This document shows positions 47,978 through 57,673 of a DNA stretch of 64,000 nucleotides, piece by piece (position 1 is the stretch's first letter; every line of letters begins with the position of its first letter). The stretch comes from an uncultured Gammaproteobacteria bacterium (GTDB lineage: Bacteria; Pseudomonadota; Gammaproteobacteria; Pseudomonadales; Pseudohongiellaceae), in NCBI GenBank assembly GCA_913060695.1, contig CAJXUA010000005.1, positions 1 to 64,000 of the forward strand. The letters are read 5' to 3'. The position numbers and the translations under genes are program-made. The notes under the pieces are model-generated. The model worked only from the letters and a program-made list of their open reading frames with translations, made no database searches and was not told where the DNA came from.

Positions 47978-50866
47978 ATGAAGTTTAGCAGTCCATTTCC
48001 ACAGAAGAAGTTGCTTTGTGCAGCCATTTCCATTTCCTTGCTGCAAATCAGCGGCGCTGCACTTGCCCAAGCCCCTGAAGTTGAAGAAGTAGTTGTTACT
48101 GGCTCCTTTATTCGTCGTACAGAAGGTTTCCGTGCTGCATCTCCAATCACTCAGATCACTGCAGATGATCTTGCAGCTGAGGGTACACCTAACATGGGCG
48201 ACGTGGTCGCTAACCTGAGCTTCAACCAAGGTTCATCGGTTACTCAGAACTCTTTGACTGGCGCATCTAGCACAGCTACTGGCGTCAACCTGCGTGGCCT
48301 TGGCGAGGGTGCTACTCTGACTCTAGTCGATGGCATGCGTACTATCAGCAATAACGTCAACACTTTCCTGCCACAGATCGCGATTCAGCGTCTTGACATC
48401 GTGACAGACGGTGCCGCAGCCCTATACGGCTCGCAAGCGGTAGCTGGTGTTGTAAACTTCGTGCCGCGTACTTCTTACGATGGCGTGAAGGTAGAGCTTT
48501 ATCAGCAGGGCGATAGCCGTGGTGATTACAAAGACACTACTATCAGCTTCTTGGCTGGTACTGAGTGGAACGGCATCAACATCGTTGCTGCGGCAGATTG
48601 GCGTACTAACGGTCGCCTGAAGATGATCGATCGTCCTGACCAGATGAATGCTGGTTTGACTTCGTCTTCTACTCCAAATCCAGGTCGTTACCTCGTGCCA
48701 AGACGCGATGCAGCAGGCAACTTGACGGGCACAACTGCGCTTAAGTCAGATCCTAACTGTGGCGGTACGCGCGAAGATCCAACGCAAGTTGGCAACAACC
48801 CAAATGGCTTCACTTTCGGTGGCCAGTGCTGGTATGACTTCGGTGAATTCTGGGACTACCGTGTAAAGCAAGACACTGGTACAGCATTCCTTAACCTGTC
48901 TTATGACGTAAGCCCAGACTTGAGCATCAGTGCTCAGACTAGCTACTTCTCACGTCGTAACTACAACCGTGGCTCGCCTTCTAACCCAGGTGGTCGCGTA
49001 AGTGAATTGCCAGGTATTCGCGGTGAATTGCCAGGCAACCCATTCCGCGCAGTAACTTCAACTGGCGCTCCATTGTTCGCAGCAGATGCAAACGGTGACG
49101 GCGTGCCTGATCGCAACAGCAATGGTCAAGTGATCCTTGATCCTGCCGGTATCGCGTTCAACGAAGACGTGACTTTTGGCGCATGGCGTCCATGGGGTAA
49201 GCACGGTACATTGCCTTCACAGTTGGGTGCTGACGGCGCTACTGTAGGTGATGCGTATATCCGCGGTGTGCGTCAAGCATTCAAGGCAGACTTCGCAGTC
49301 CCTTACCTGAACGACTGGCGCGGTAATGCGACCTACACCTTCTCTTATCAGCAGGATAAGAGCTTGGCGAACAACTTCAGCATGGCTGCACTGACACAAG
49401 GCTTGAACTGTGACGTGGTCAATGACCGTGAAGCATGTTTCAACCCCTTCGTTTCTGCTGACGGTTCTAACCTGAACACTCAGGCAGTTGCTGATTCTAC
49501 TTATGTGCAGAATCGCACTAACAATGAAGACAAATTGCAGACATTCGACCTAGTGTTGAACGGTGTAATCTCTCCAGGCGGCTTCGAATTACCAGGCGGC
49601 ACTATCGGTGCAGCATTTGGTTACCAGCGTCGTGAAGATCGTTTCAGCAACGTGCCTTCATTGCACAGCTTGACTGGTGACGTGTTCATCGGTGCACAAC
49701 TGTTCCCGAACAGCGATGGTCGTTCTGTAGATGCATACTTCGCAGAGCTTTCATTGCCACTTCTAGACAACCTAGAGCTGAGCTTGGCACTTCGTGACGA
49801 GGCTTACTCTACTGGTCAGAGCTCTACCGATCCTAAGTACGGCATCGTGTACACGCCAATCGACCGTCTGACTCTGCGTGCAAGCGCGGGCTCTTCATTC
49901 GTTGCGCCTTCATTGTCGCAGTTGAACGATCCAGAGTCCTGTGGCCTGACTAACGTTGCTGACCCGTTCACTACATTCGCAGCTTTCACGGCGAACTGTT
50001 CGAGCGGTAACCCGCTTCTAGTTCCTGAGTCTGCTGATACATTGAGCGTTGGCTTCGAGCTAGACTTGATCGAAGGCATGGTAGTGTCCGTTGACTATAG
50101 TGAGACTGACTTCACCGATCGAATCATCGCTTCTACAACTAACGATGTATTGAGCGCTGACTTCTTCAACTTCAAGCAAGCGACTGGTTTTGCCGGTCCT
50201 GGCATGCCTACGTTGGCACAAGTTGCTGCATGGAATGCTGATCCACGTTCGGACAAGCGCATCGTGCGTGACCCGAACAACATGGCGCAGATCGATCGCA
50301 TCTACTCAGGCGACTCAAATGCGTCAAGCATGCTTGTGAAAGCCTATGACTTGAATTGGTCTTACCGCTTCTCTGTTGGCGACATCGGCATGTTCAATGT
50401 TGGTTTGAACGCGACTTATGTCGACTCTTACCAGTACCAGCTATCGGTTGACCGTCCTGTAGTAGAAGGCAAGGGCCTGCAGAACGACAACACTGGTGCG
50501 GTACCCCCAATGCCAGAGTGGAAAGGCAATCTGAACATGGGTTGGTTGATGGGCCAGCACAGTGCAAACGTCACTGTACGCTACATTGACGACATGGTAT
50601 TCGATGCAAACCCATTCTCCTTCCAGCGTCTGTTGCCTTTCAGCAACTACCGCGCTACTTCTGAGTTGCACGCTTCTACAATCGTAGATGCGTCATACAA
50701 CTTCAGCCAGTTGGAAGCTTTGGGTGGCGAGTTCGCGTTCACTGTTGGTGCACGTAACTTGTTCGACCGCTTGCCACAGAAAGTGCCAATGCTAGGTGGT
50801 ATGGAATCAACTCTATATGACCCAACAGGCCGCATGGTCTACGCACGTGTTACTTACGAAATGTAA
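47978..50866 (+). CDS. TonB-dependent receptor (tandem copy 1)
   Basis: 962 aa; VEEVVVTGSFIRRTEGF, IVTDGAAALYGSQAVAGVVNFVPR. Confidence 0.96.
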   Translation: MKFSSPFPQKKLLCAAISISLLQISGAALAQAPEVEEVVVTGSFIRRTEGFRAASPITQITADDLAAEGTPNMGDVVANLSFNQGSSVTQNSLTGASSTATGVNLRGLGEGATLTLVDGMRTISNNVNTFLPQIAIQRLDIVTDGAAALYGSQAVAGVVNFVPRTSYDGVKVELYQQGDSRGDYKDTTISFLAGTEWNGINIVAAADWRTNGRLKMIDRPDQMNAGLTSSSTPNPGRYLVPRRDAAGNLTGTTALKSDPNCGGTREDPTQVGNNPNGFTFGGQCWYDFGEFWDYRVKQDTGTAFLNLSYDVSPDLSISAQTSYFSRRNYNRGSPSNPGGRVSELPGIRGELPGNPFRAVTSTGAPLFAADANGDGVPDRNSNGQVILDPAGIAFNEDVTFGAWRPWGKHGTLPSQLGADGATVGDAYIRGVRQAFKADFAVPYLNDWRGNATYTFSYQQDKSLANNFSMAALTQGLNCDVVNDREACFNPFVSADGSNLNTQAVADSTYVQNRTNNEDKLQTFDLVLNGVISPGGFELPGGTIGAAFGYQRREDRFSNVPSLHSLTGDVFIGAQLFPNSDGRSVDAYFAELSLPLLDNLELSLALRDEAYSTGQSSTDPKYGIVYTPIDRLTLRASAGSSFVAPSLSQLNDPESCGLTNVADPFTTFAAFTANCSSGNPLLVPESADTLSVGFELDLIEGMVVSVDYSETDFTDRIIASTTNDVLSADFFNFKQATGFAGPGMPTLAQVAAWNADPRSDKRIVRDPNNMAQIDRIYSGDSNASSMLVKAYDLNWSYRFSVGDIGMFNVGLNATYVDSYQYQLSVDRPVVEGKGLQNDNTGAVPPMPEWKGNLNMGWLMGQHSANVTVRYIDDMVFDANPFSFQRLLPFSNYRATSELHASTIVDASYNFSQLEALGGEFAFTVGARNLFDRLPQKVPMLGGMESTLYDPTGRMVYARVTYEM

Positions 50867-50877
50867 GTGAAAGACAC

Positions 50878-50900
50878 TTGCTCGCAGTAAATGCGAGCAA
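50878..50900. repeat. 9-bp hairpin downstream of TonB receptor gene
   Basis: TTGCTCGCA-GTAAA-TGCGAGCAA. Confidence 0.75.
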
Positions 50901-50911
50901 CGTTAATAGAG

Positions 50912-50948
50912 TCGGGGTGCTATCGAAAGATGGTGCCCCGATTTTTTT
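50912..50948 (+). terminator. Rho-independent terminator with GAAA tetraloop
   Basis: TCGGGGTGCTATC-GAAA-GATGGTGCCCCGA-TTTTTTT. Confidence 0.92.
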
Positions 50949-51418
50949 CTACCTCTAAAAGCTTTGTCGATATTCTCAAAAACTTCTTTCGAGCCTGTCT
51001 ATCGACCGAGAAACTCCATACGGAATGCTTTGTCACTTTGGCTTGTTATCTCTTCAGTTCATCTCAAACCCTATCCATTGAGAAATACATACGAGTGCGA
51101 ATTTTCCTAATTCCATTGTGCTAATAAAGACATACGACTCTCTGCTTTGTGAGCGCGGGAAATGCGACTTGACCCTGTTTAATTGTGACAGAGTGTTTCA
51201 GGGCTGGGTGCGAGGCTAGAAAATGCGGCGTCTTAGCGGTAGCTAAAGTTAAGTTGTGTAATGTCCTTTCATAAAAAAGTCTAGGGTTTCTAATTCAAAT
51301 TAGCGGTCCGTGCTTGTCAGCGTTGCTCGATAGTACTTAGATATCAAAGCAATATTGCTCTCTATTACACTCCGTATTATACCTTTACAAAAAGATACCC
51401 AATGATATATTCCACGCT

Positions 51419-51657
51419 CGAAATGTGACACCTGCGAGGTGGCACCATTTCGAGGGAGAGTTAAAAGTCGGCTTTGAAAGATAGGTGAGTCTCACAACTT
51501 ACGCGTCTGGAGTCGCATAGGTCTTAACCCCTAGTAGTTGCGAAGTTTTACAGACAGCCTTTTTTCAAAGCTAAACGACCACCCGGCACCGCGGCAGCAT
51601 TTAGAAGCAGCGGAGCAGTAGGTCGGGAGGCCACAATAAAAATTAAGAGGTCGCAAT
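51419..51657 (+). ncRNA. Candidate structured 5' leader RNA of TonB receptor gene, copy 2
   Basis: Hairpin 51419-51452; long stem GTCG-GCTTTGAAA (51467-51479) with TTTCAAAGC-(TAAA)-CGAC (51563-51579); compensatory changes relative to copy 1. Confidence 0.7.
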
Positions 51658-54546
51658 ATGAAGTTCAATAGTCCATTCCCACAGAAAAAGCTGTTATGCG
51701 CAGCTATTTCTTTTTCATTGCTACAAGTCAGCGGGTCTGTGCTTGCGCAAGAGCCCGACGTTGAAGAGGTGGTTGTAACTGGCTCCTTCATTCGTCGTAC
51801 TGAAGGTTTCCGTGCAGCATCTCCAATCACGCAGATCACTGCGGAAGATCTTGCAGCAGAAGGGACACCGAATATAGGCGACGTGGTCGCTAACATGAGT
51901 TTCAATCAGGGTTCAACGGTTACTCAGAACTCCTTGACTGGTGCGTCCAGCACCGCTACTTCCATCAATCTACGTGGTCTAGGTTCAGGCGCTACTCTGA
52001 ACTTGGTGGATGGTATGCGTGTAATCGGCTCCAACGTTAACACCTTCCTGCCACAGATCGCGATTCAGCGTATGGATATCGTGACTGACGGCGCAGCAGC
52101 CCTATACGGTTCACAAGCGGTAGCCGGCGTCGTCAACTTCGTACCCCGTACTGCATACGATGGCGTAAAAATAGAGCTCTATCAGCAAGGCGATAGTCGT
52201 GGTGATTATAAAGACACGACCCTAAGCTTCTTAGGTGGCACAGAGTGGAATGGCATTAACATCGTTGGCGCTGCTGAGTGGCGTACTAACGGTCGTCTGA
52301 AGATGATCGATCGTCCTGATCAGATGAACGCGGGTCTGACGTCCTCTTCTACACCAAACCCCGGTCGCTACCTCGTGCCAACGCGCGACGCGGCGGGCAA
52401 TCTAACTGGCAAGACTACCACTAAGTCCGATCCAAACTGTGGTGGGGTGCGTCAAGATCCTTCTAAGCCGGGTAACAACCCGAATGGTTTCACTTTCGGT
52501 GGTCAGTGCTGGTATGACTTCGGTGAGTTCTGGGACTATCGAGTTGCGCAAGACACGGGCACTGGTTTCTTGAGTTTTTCCTATGACGTGAGCCCAGATC
52601 TGAGCCTAAGCGCGCAGACTAACTATTTCTCGCGTCGTAGCGAAAACCGCGGTTCCCCATCGAACCCAGGTGGTCGCGTAGGTGAGCTACCAACGATTCG
52701 TGGTGAATTGCCTGGCAACCCATTCCGTGCCGTAACATCGACTGGCGCGCCACTATTCGCGCAAGACGCGAATGGTGATGGCCTTCCAGATCGTAACGGC
52801 AGTGGCCAGGTGATCCTAGATCCTAACGGTATCGCGTTCAACGAAGACGTTAGGTTTGGCGCTTGGCGTCCATGGGGCAAGCACGGTACTTTGCCTTCAC
52901 AGTTGGGTGGCGAAGGCGCAGGACATGCCGACGATTATTTACGCGGGGTGCGTCAGGCATTCAAGGCTGACTTCGCGGTGCCTTACCTGAACGACTGGCG
53001 TGGTAATGCGACTTACACCTTCTCCTATCAGCAGGATAAGGGCCGGGCGAACAATATGAGCCTAGGTGCATTGCAACAAGGCTTGAACTGCGACGTAATC
53101 AATGATCGTGAGGCATGTTTCAACCCCTTCGTTTCGACTGACCCATCCACGTTGAACACACAGGCAGTTGCAGACTCTACTTATGTGATCAATCGCGTTA
53201 ACAACGAAGACAAATTGCAGACTTTCGACCTGGTATTTAACGGTGAGATCGCGCCTGGTGGCTTCGAATTGCCGGGCGGCACTATCGGTGCCGCACTTGG
53301 TTATCAGCGTCGTGAAGACCGTTTCAGTGACATGCCTTCTTTGCACAGCTTAACTGGTGATGTGTTCATCGGTACGCAGTTGTTCCCGAACACCGATGGC
53401 CGCACTGTGGATGCCTATTTCATGGAAGCGTCATTGCCACTCCTAGACAACCTAGAGCTGCAATTGGCAATCCGTGACGAGTCTTACTCTACCGGTCAGA
53501 GCTCTACCGATCCTAAGTACGGTATCGTGTACACCCCAATGGATCGTCTGACACTGCGCGCGAGCGCGGGCTCTTCGTTCATTGCTCCTTCATTGAACCA
53601 ATTGAACGCTCCTGAGTCCTGTGGTCTGACTAACGTAGCTGACCCATTCACTACATTTGCTGCTTTCACAGCGAACTGTTCACGCGGTAACGCTGCGCTA
53701 GTGCCTGAGTCTGCGGATACGTTGAGTGTCGGTTTCGAGCTTGACCTGATCGAAGGCATGCGCCTGTCTGTTGACTATAGTGAGACTGATTTTACCGATC
53801 GTATCGTGTCCTCGACTACGAACGACGTATTGACAGCTGACTTCTTCAACTTTAAGCAAGCTACTGGCTTCGCAGGACCTGGTAAGCCCACTCTGGCGCA
53901 GGTAGCTGCCTGGAATGCGGATCCACGTTCGGACAAGCGCATTGTGCGAGATCCGAGCAACATGGCGCAGATCGATCGAATCTTCTCCGGTTCTACGAAT
54001 GCGTCTAGCATGTTGGTGCAGGCCTATGACATTAGCTGGAGCTACCGCTTCGCAGTTGGCGACCTTGGTAATTTCAATCTAGGCGTGTCTGCGACTTATG
54101 TAGATTCCTACCAGTACCAACTGTCAGCTGATCGTCCTGTCGTAGAAGCGAAGGGCGTGCAAAATGATAATACTGGTGCGGTGCCTCCAATGCCTGAGTG
54201 GAAAGCGAACCTGAGTGTAGGTTGGTTGAGAGGGCAACACAGCGCGAATATGACTGTTCGTTATATCGACGACATTATTTTCGATGCGAACCCCTTCTCC
54301 TTCCAAGCGGCGTTGCCCTTCAGCAACTATCGTACTGTTACTGAGCTGCATGCCTCTACTATCGTAGATGCAGCGTATAACTTCAGTCAGTTGGAAGCGT
54401 TGGGCGGCGAGTTTGCGTTCACCTTAGGTGCGCGCAATCTGTTCGACCGCTTGCCACAGAAAGTGCCAATGCTAGGTGGCATGGAATCTGTTCTATATGA
54501 CCCAACAGGCCGCATGGTCTATGCACGCATCACTTACGAAATGTAA
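51658..54546 (+). CDS. TonB-dependent receptor (tandem copy 2)
   Basis: 962 aa, colinear with 47978-50866. Confidence 0.96.
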   Translation: MKFNSPFPQKKLLCAAISFSLLQVSGSVLAQEPDVEEVVVTGSFIRRTEGFRAASPITQITAEDLAAEGTPNIGDVVANMSFNQGSTVTQNSLTGASSTATSINLRGLGSGATLNLVDGMRVIGSNVNTFLPQIAIQRMDIVTDGAAALYGSQAVAGVVNFVPRTAYDGVKIELYQQGDSRGDYKDTTLSFLGGTEWNGINIVGAAEWRTNGRLKMIDRPDQMNAGLTSSSTPNPGRYLVPTRDAAGNLTGKTTTKSDPNCGGVRQDPSKPGNNPNGFTFGGQCWYDFGEFWDYRVAQDTGTGFLSFSYDVSPDLSLSAQTNYFSRRSENRGSPSNPGGRVGELPTIRGELPGNPFRAVTSTGAPLFAQDANGDGLPDRNGSGQVILDPNGIAFNEDVRFGAWRPWGKHGTLPSQLGGEGAGHADDYLRGVRQAFKADFAVPYLNDWRGNATYTFSYQQDKGRANNMSLGALQQGLNCDVINDREACFNPFVSTDPSTLNTQAVADSTYVINRVNNEDKLQTFDLVFNGEIAPGGFELPGGTIGAALGYQRREDRFSDMPSLHSLTGDVFIGTQLFPNTDGRTVDAYFMEASLPLLDNLELQLAIRDESYSTGQSSTDPKYGIVYTPMDRLTLRASAGSSFIAPSLNQLNAPESCGLTNVADPFTTFAAFTANCSRGNAALVPESADTLSVGFELDLIEGMRLSVDYSETDFTDRIVSSTTNDVLTADFFNFKQATGFAGPGKPTLAQVAAWNADPRSDKRIVRDPSNMAQIDRIFSGSTNASSMLVQAYDISWSYRFAVGDLGNFNLGVSATYVDSYQYQLSADRPVVEAKGVQNDNTGAVPPMPEWKANLSVGWLRGQHSANMTVRYIDDIIFDANPFSFQAALPFSNYRTVTELHASTIVDAAYNFSQLEALGGEFAFTLGARNLFDRLPQKVPMLGGMESVLYDPTGRMVYARITYEM

Positions 54547-54586
54547 GAACGATACGCGCATACCGGTTTAACCGGTGCACTACAGT

Positions 54587-54619
54587 AAAGGGTGTCTCCT
54601 TCGGGAGGCGCCCTTTTTT
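54587..54619 (+). terminator. Rho-independent terminator
   Basis: AAAGGGTGTCTCC-TTCG-GGAGGCGCCCTTTTTT. Confidence 0.92.
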
Positions 54620-54743
54620 ATTGCCCTTCGAGAGGCTATAGCCCCCCCCCATAACATGGGGTAGTGCCGTGTGGCAGACCTGACTAAGATTCTCCAAACC
54701 CAGTGTGCTGGGTATCTTCGGACTACGCAGTGAGGGCTAGGGA

Positions 54744-55718
54744 ATGTTAAAGGTGATGTCAGTTTTGAGGAATGCGCTAGGGGCACTTGCGCTTCTTGTC
54801 TCAGTCAATGCTATGGCACAAGACCTGCCGGGTTCGGCCGTGAGTGATAGCGTGGTCAACCAAAGCGCAATTACATTGATTGGTCTCGCTCAACAACGCT
54901 ATCCAGAGCTTTTCACCGGCGCTACGAGCTGGCGGACTTTCGACGGTTTCTTTTACAAATACTATTCTGCAAGCGGCGTCTACGTGGGCATAAACGGGCC
55001 AGATTTATACTTACTTGGCGGACCATTTGGTAATACTGTGCAATATCAGGGTACGGTGGCCGATGCGTTAGTGGCGCTACAAGGAAATAACAATGGTAGC
55101 TCTGGCTCAGGTTCAACTAGTCAGCTATTTAAGAGCGTCACGTCTAACAATACACTAAGAGACTTGCTTAGCTACTTCAGCTCTATCACTCTCAGTTATG
55201 GAACAGTGACCTCCTTCGCCAGTCTGCAAGCTGCGGTAGCGCTAGAAGCTCAGGGTCAGGAGCAGGTAGATGGGGCTACGACCGATGTTGTTGCATTGAC
55301 TCTGACGGGCAATAATCTTTCCGCGCCAGTGTCCTATAAGATGTGGGTAAATGCTCAAGGCACGATTGTAAAGCTTCGCCAGAATGGCTATGACTTCGTA
55401 ATGCCAACCTCTAACGCAGTAGGGGCGGGTCTCGTGAGTGGAATGCTTATCGCACTGAAGGCTGCGGATGCTCCTTCGGTAAGGGCTGCACTGAACGACA
55501 CACTGCAAGATAGCGCCGCGGTTTCCCAGAAAACTCAAACTCGGACTATCTCCGGCTTGAATGTGCAGACCCTATCCCTGCAGATTGGGGATGGCGCAAG
55601 CACAACTGTCTTGCTTGAGGTGAGCGACTTCGGTTCTTTCTCCATGGCCACCAAGATGTCATCCACTCTGGGTGGCAGTACCACCAGCTTCGAGATTACT
55701 AGCGCTGCGTTGCGTTAA
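54744..55718 (+). CDS. Hypothetical secreted protein
   Basis: Signal peptide ...VNAMAQD; RYPELFTGATSWRTFDGFFYKYYSASGVYVGINGPDLYLLGG. Confidence 0.7.
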   Translation: MLKVMSVLRNALGALALLVSVNAMAQDLPGSAVSDSVVNQSAITLIGLAQQRYPELFTGATSWRTFDGFFYKYYSASGVYVGINGPDLYLLGGPFGNTVQYQGTVADALVALQGNNNGSSGSGSTSQLFKSVTSNNTLRDLLSYFSSITLSYGTVTSFASLQAAVALEAQGQEQVDGATTDVVALTLTGNNLSAPVSYKMWVNAQGTIVKLRQNGYDFVMPTSNAVGAGLVSGMLIALKAADAPSVRAALNDTLQDSAAVSQKTQTRTISGLNVQTLSLQIGDGASTTVLLEVSDFGSFSMATKMSSTLGGSTTSFEITSAALR

Positions 55719-56343
55719 GTGGGCGCGGCTTCGTCTGCTCCGCGGCATTTGCGCGTAGGAGCAGACGAACACCGGTCACGCTAATGACAATTAAGAGCAA
55801 TAAACCGAAGACCCCTAAGACCTTGTCTAAGAGTTTTATCCCTGTCCACTGCAGATAATGCACGCGATACATGCGGTCTATCCACTTTGTATCGATACCG
55901 CTCTGATAAAGGCTGAGGGTGTCCCATTGCAGGCTTATCGTAGCGCCAGTGCTGGTGCGAAAGGGGGAAGCATCGCTCTCGAGTAACCGCCCATAGCGCT
56001 CGGTCTTGAGTGCGATCGCGTCACTTATTAAGGTGCGACGCTGCTGCGTGTCGGCCTCGAAAGGGGCGAGCGTTATAGCATTAAGATTGTTCCAACCGGT
56101 CTCGCTGCGTACCAGAAGATGGGTCCCTATAATCGTGCGCAAGACTTTGTACTCTAGCCAGTTTTCTTTTGGCGTAATCGTCAGCACCTCGGTTAGCGGA
56201 TAGCTTCTTACGGGCAAGGCCTCATAGGCTGCGCCATAGCCGGGCTGAATAAGAAACACCAAGCCTGTCAGGCACCATGCTAATAAAGGTGTTAGAAGGG
56301 CGATGCCGGTCCAACGGTGTAAGCGGTAGTTGGAAAGAGTCAC
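55699..56343 (-). CDS. PepSY-associated TM domain protein
   Basis: YRLHRWTGIALLTPLLAWCLTGLVFLI; MYRVHYLQWTGIKLLDKVLGVFGLLLLIVISVTGVRLL. Confidence 0.75.
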   Translation of the reverse strand: MTLSNYRLHRWTGIALLTPLLAWCLTGLVFLIQPGYGAAYEALPVRSYPLTEVLTITPKENWLEYKVLRTIIGTHLLVRSETGWNNLNAITLAPFEADTQQRRTLISDAIALKTERYGRLLESDASPFRTSTGATISLQWDTLSLYQSGIDTKWIDRMYRVHYLQWTGIKLLDKVLGVFGLLLLIVISVTGVRLLLRANAAEQTKPRPLNATQR

Positions 56344-56345
56344 GT

Positions 56346-57542
56346 CTAATTTTTCGCGTCTTTGTTAAGGCTGTAGCGCAGCAGTAAATAACCAAAGATT
56401 CCGGAAAGAAGCGAGCCGATGAGAATGCCTAGGCGCTCGTCGAAGATCATATCGATGCCTGTGCTCTCGAAGGCGAGCGAGCCAATGAAAAGACTCATAG
56501 TAAAGCCGATGCCGCATAAGATGCCGGTGCCATACATCGATACCCAGTTCATGCCCTCCGGCATATCCGTGAGCTTAAGCTTAATCGCGATCCAGCACAT
56601 GCCGAACACGCCGATCTGCTTGCCGACGAAAAGCCCTAAGGTAATCCCCAAGGGGACGCCGTGCATGACTTGCTCGACGCCGACGCCCGCAAGGCTTATG
56701 CCAGCGTTAGCGAAGGCAAAGACAGGCAGAATGACGAAGGCGACCAGCGAGTGCAGGTCGTGCTCCCATTCTTGCAATGGTCTAGCCTCAGGGTTGGCTT
56801 TATCACGCATGGGAATGAACAGGGCGAGGATAACGCCAGTTAGCGTGGCGTGAACACCCGATTTAAGCATCGCAACCCACATAACCACACCGATCGCGAG
56901 ATAGAAGGTGCGTGAGCTCACGCCATAGCGATTGAGCGCAAATAACAGCGGGATACACAGGCCCGCGATCAGTAATGAAAAGAAGGAAATCTGGGCAGTA
57001 TAGAAAGCTGCGATGATAATGATTGCGCCGATATCGTCGAAAATAGCGAGCGAGGTTAAGAAGATCTTTACGGAAATGGGGACGCGTGAGCCTAGCAAGG
57101 AGAGAATGCCGAGTGCGAAGGCAATATCGGTCGCAGCGGGAATAGCCCAGCCGGAAGTGGCGCTGTCATCGCCGCGATTAATAAATAGATAGATTGCTGC
57201 TGGGACCAACATGCCGCCAATCGCCCCAAAGCCTGGTAGCACGACCTTGCGCATATTTGACAGCTCGCCCTCCATGACCTCTCTTTTGAGCTCGAGCCCC
57301 ACTAAGAAGAAGAAAATGGCCATCAAGCCATCGTTGATCCAGAGCAGCAATGGCTTCGCGACGACAAGTTCGCCAACACTGACTTGGACCGGCGTGTCGA
57401 TGATGAGGGCATACCAGCTCGCCAGTGGGGAGTTAGCCAAGATCATAGCTAGTGCCGCTGCGAACATCAGTAGGATGCCGCTGGCCGATTCCATGCGAAA
57501 GAAGTTATTGATGCTGGTCTGAGCGGTCTGAATCATTAACAA
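56346..57542 (-). CDS. nhaA: Na+/H+ antiporter NhaA
   Basis: [71 protein letters not shown]. Confidence 0.97.
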   Translation of the reverse strand: MLMIQTAQTSINNFFRMESASGILLMFAAALAMILANSPLASWYALIIDTPVQVSVGELVVAKPLLLWINDGLMAIFFFLVGLELKREVMEGELSNMRKVVLPGFGAIGGMLVPAAIYLFINRGDDSATSGWAIPAATDIAFALGILSLLGSRVPISVKIFLTSLAIFDDIGAIIIIAAFYTAQISFFSLLIAGLCIPLLFALNRYGVSSRTFYLAIGVVMWVAMLKSGVHATLTGVILALFIPMRDKANPEARPLQEWEHDLHSLVAFVILPVFAFANAGISLAGVGVEQVMHGVPLGITLGLFVGKQIGVFGMCWIAIKLKLTDMPEGMNWVSMYGTGILCGIGFTMSLFIGSLAFESTGIDMIFDERLGILIGSLLSGIFGYLLLRYSLNKDAKN

Positions 57543-57673
57543 GGAGTCCTATCTGTAATTCACAAGGCCTCGAAGAATAGCCTATTTCGGGTGTCCACAT
57601 CTAGGCGATGGTCAGCTGTTGGCAAACTCACTATGATGTTCATTCAATACGAATGTAAAAGGGGGATAGACCA

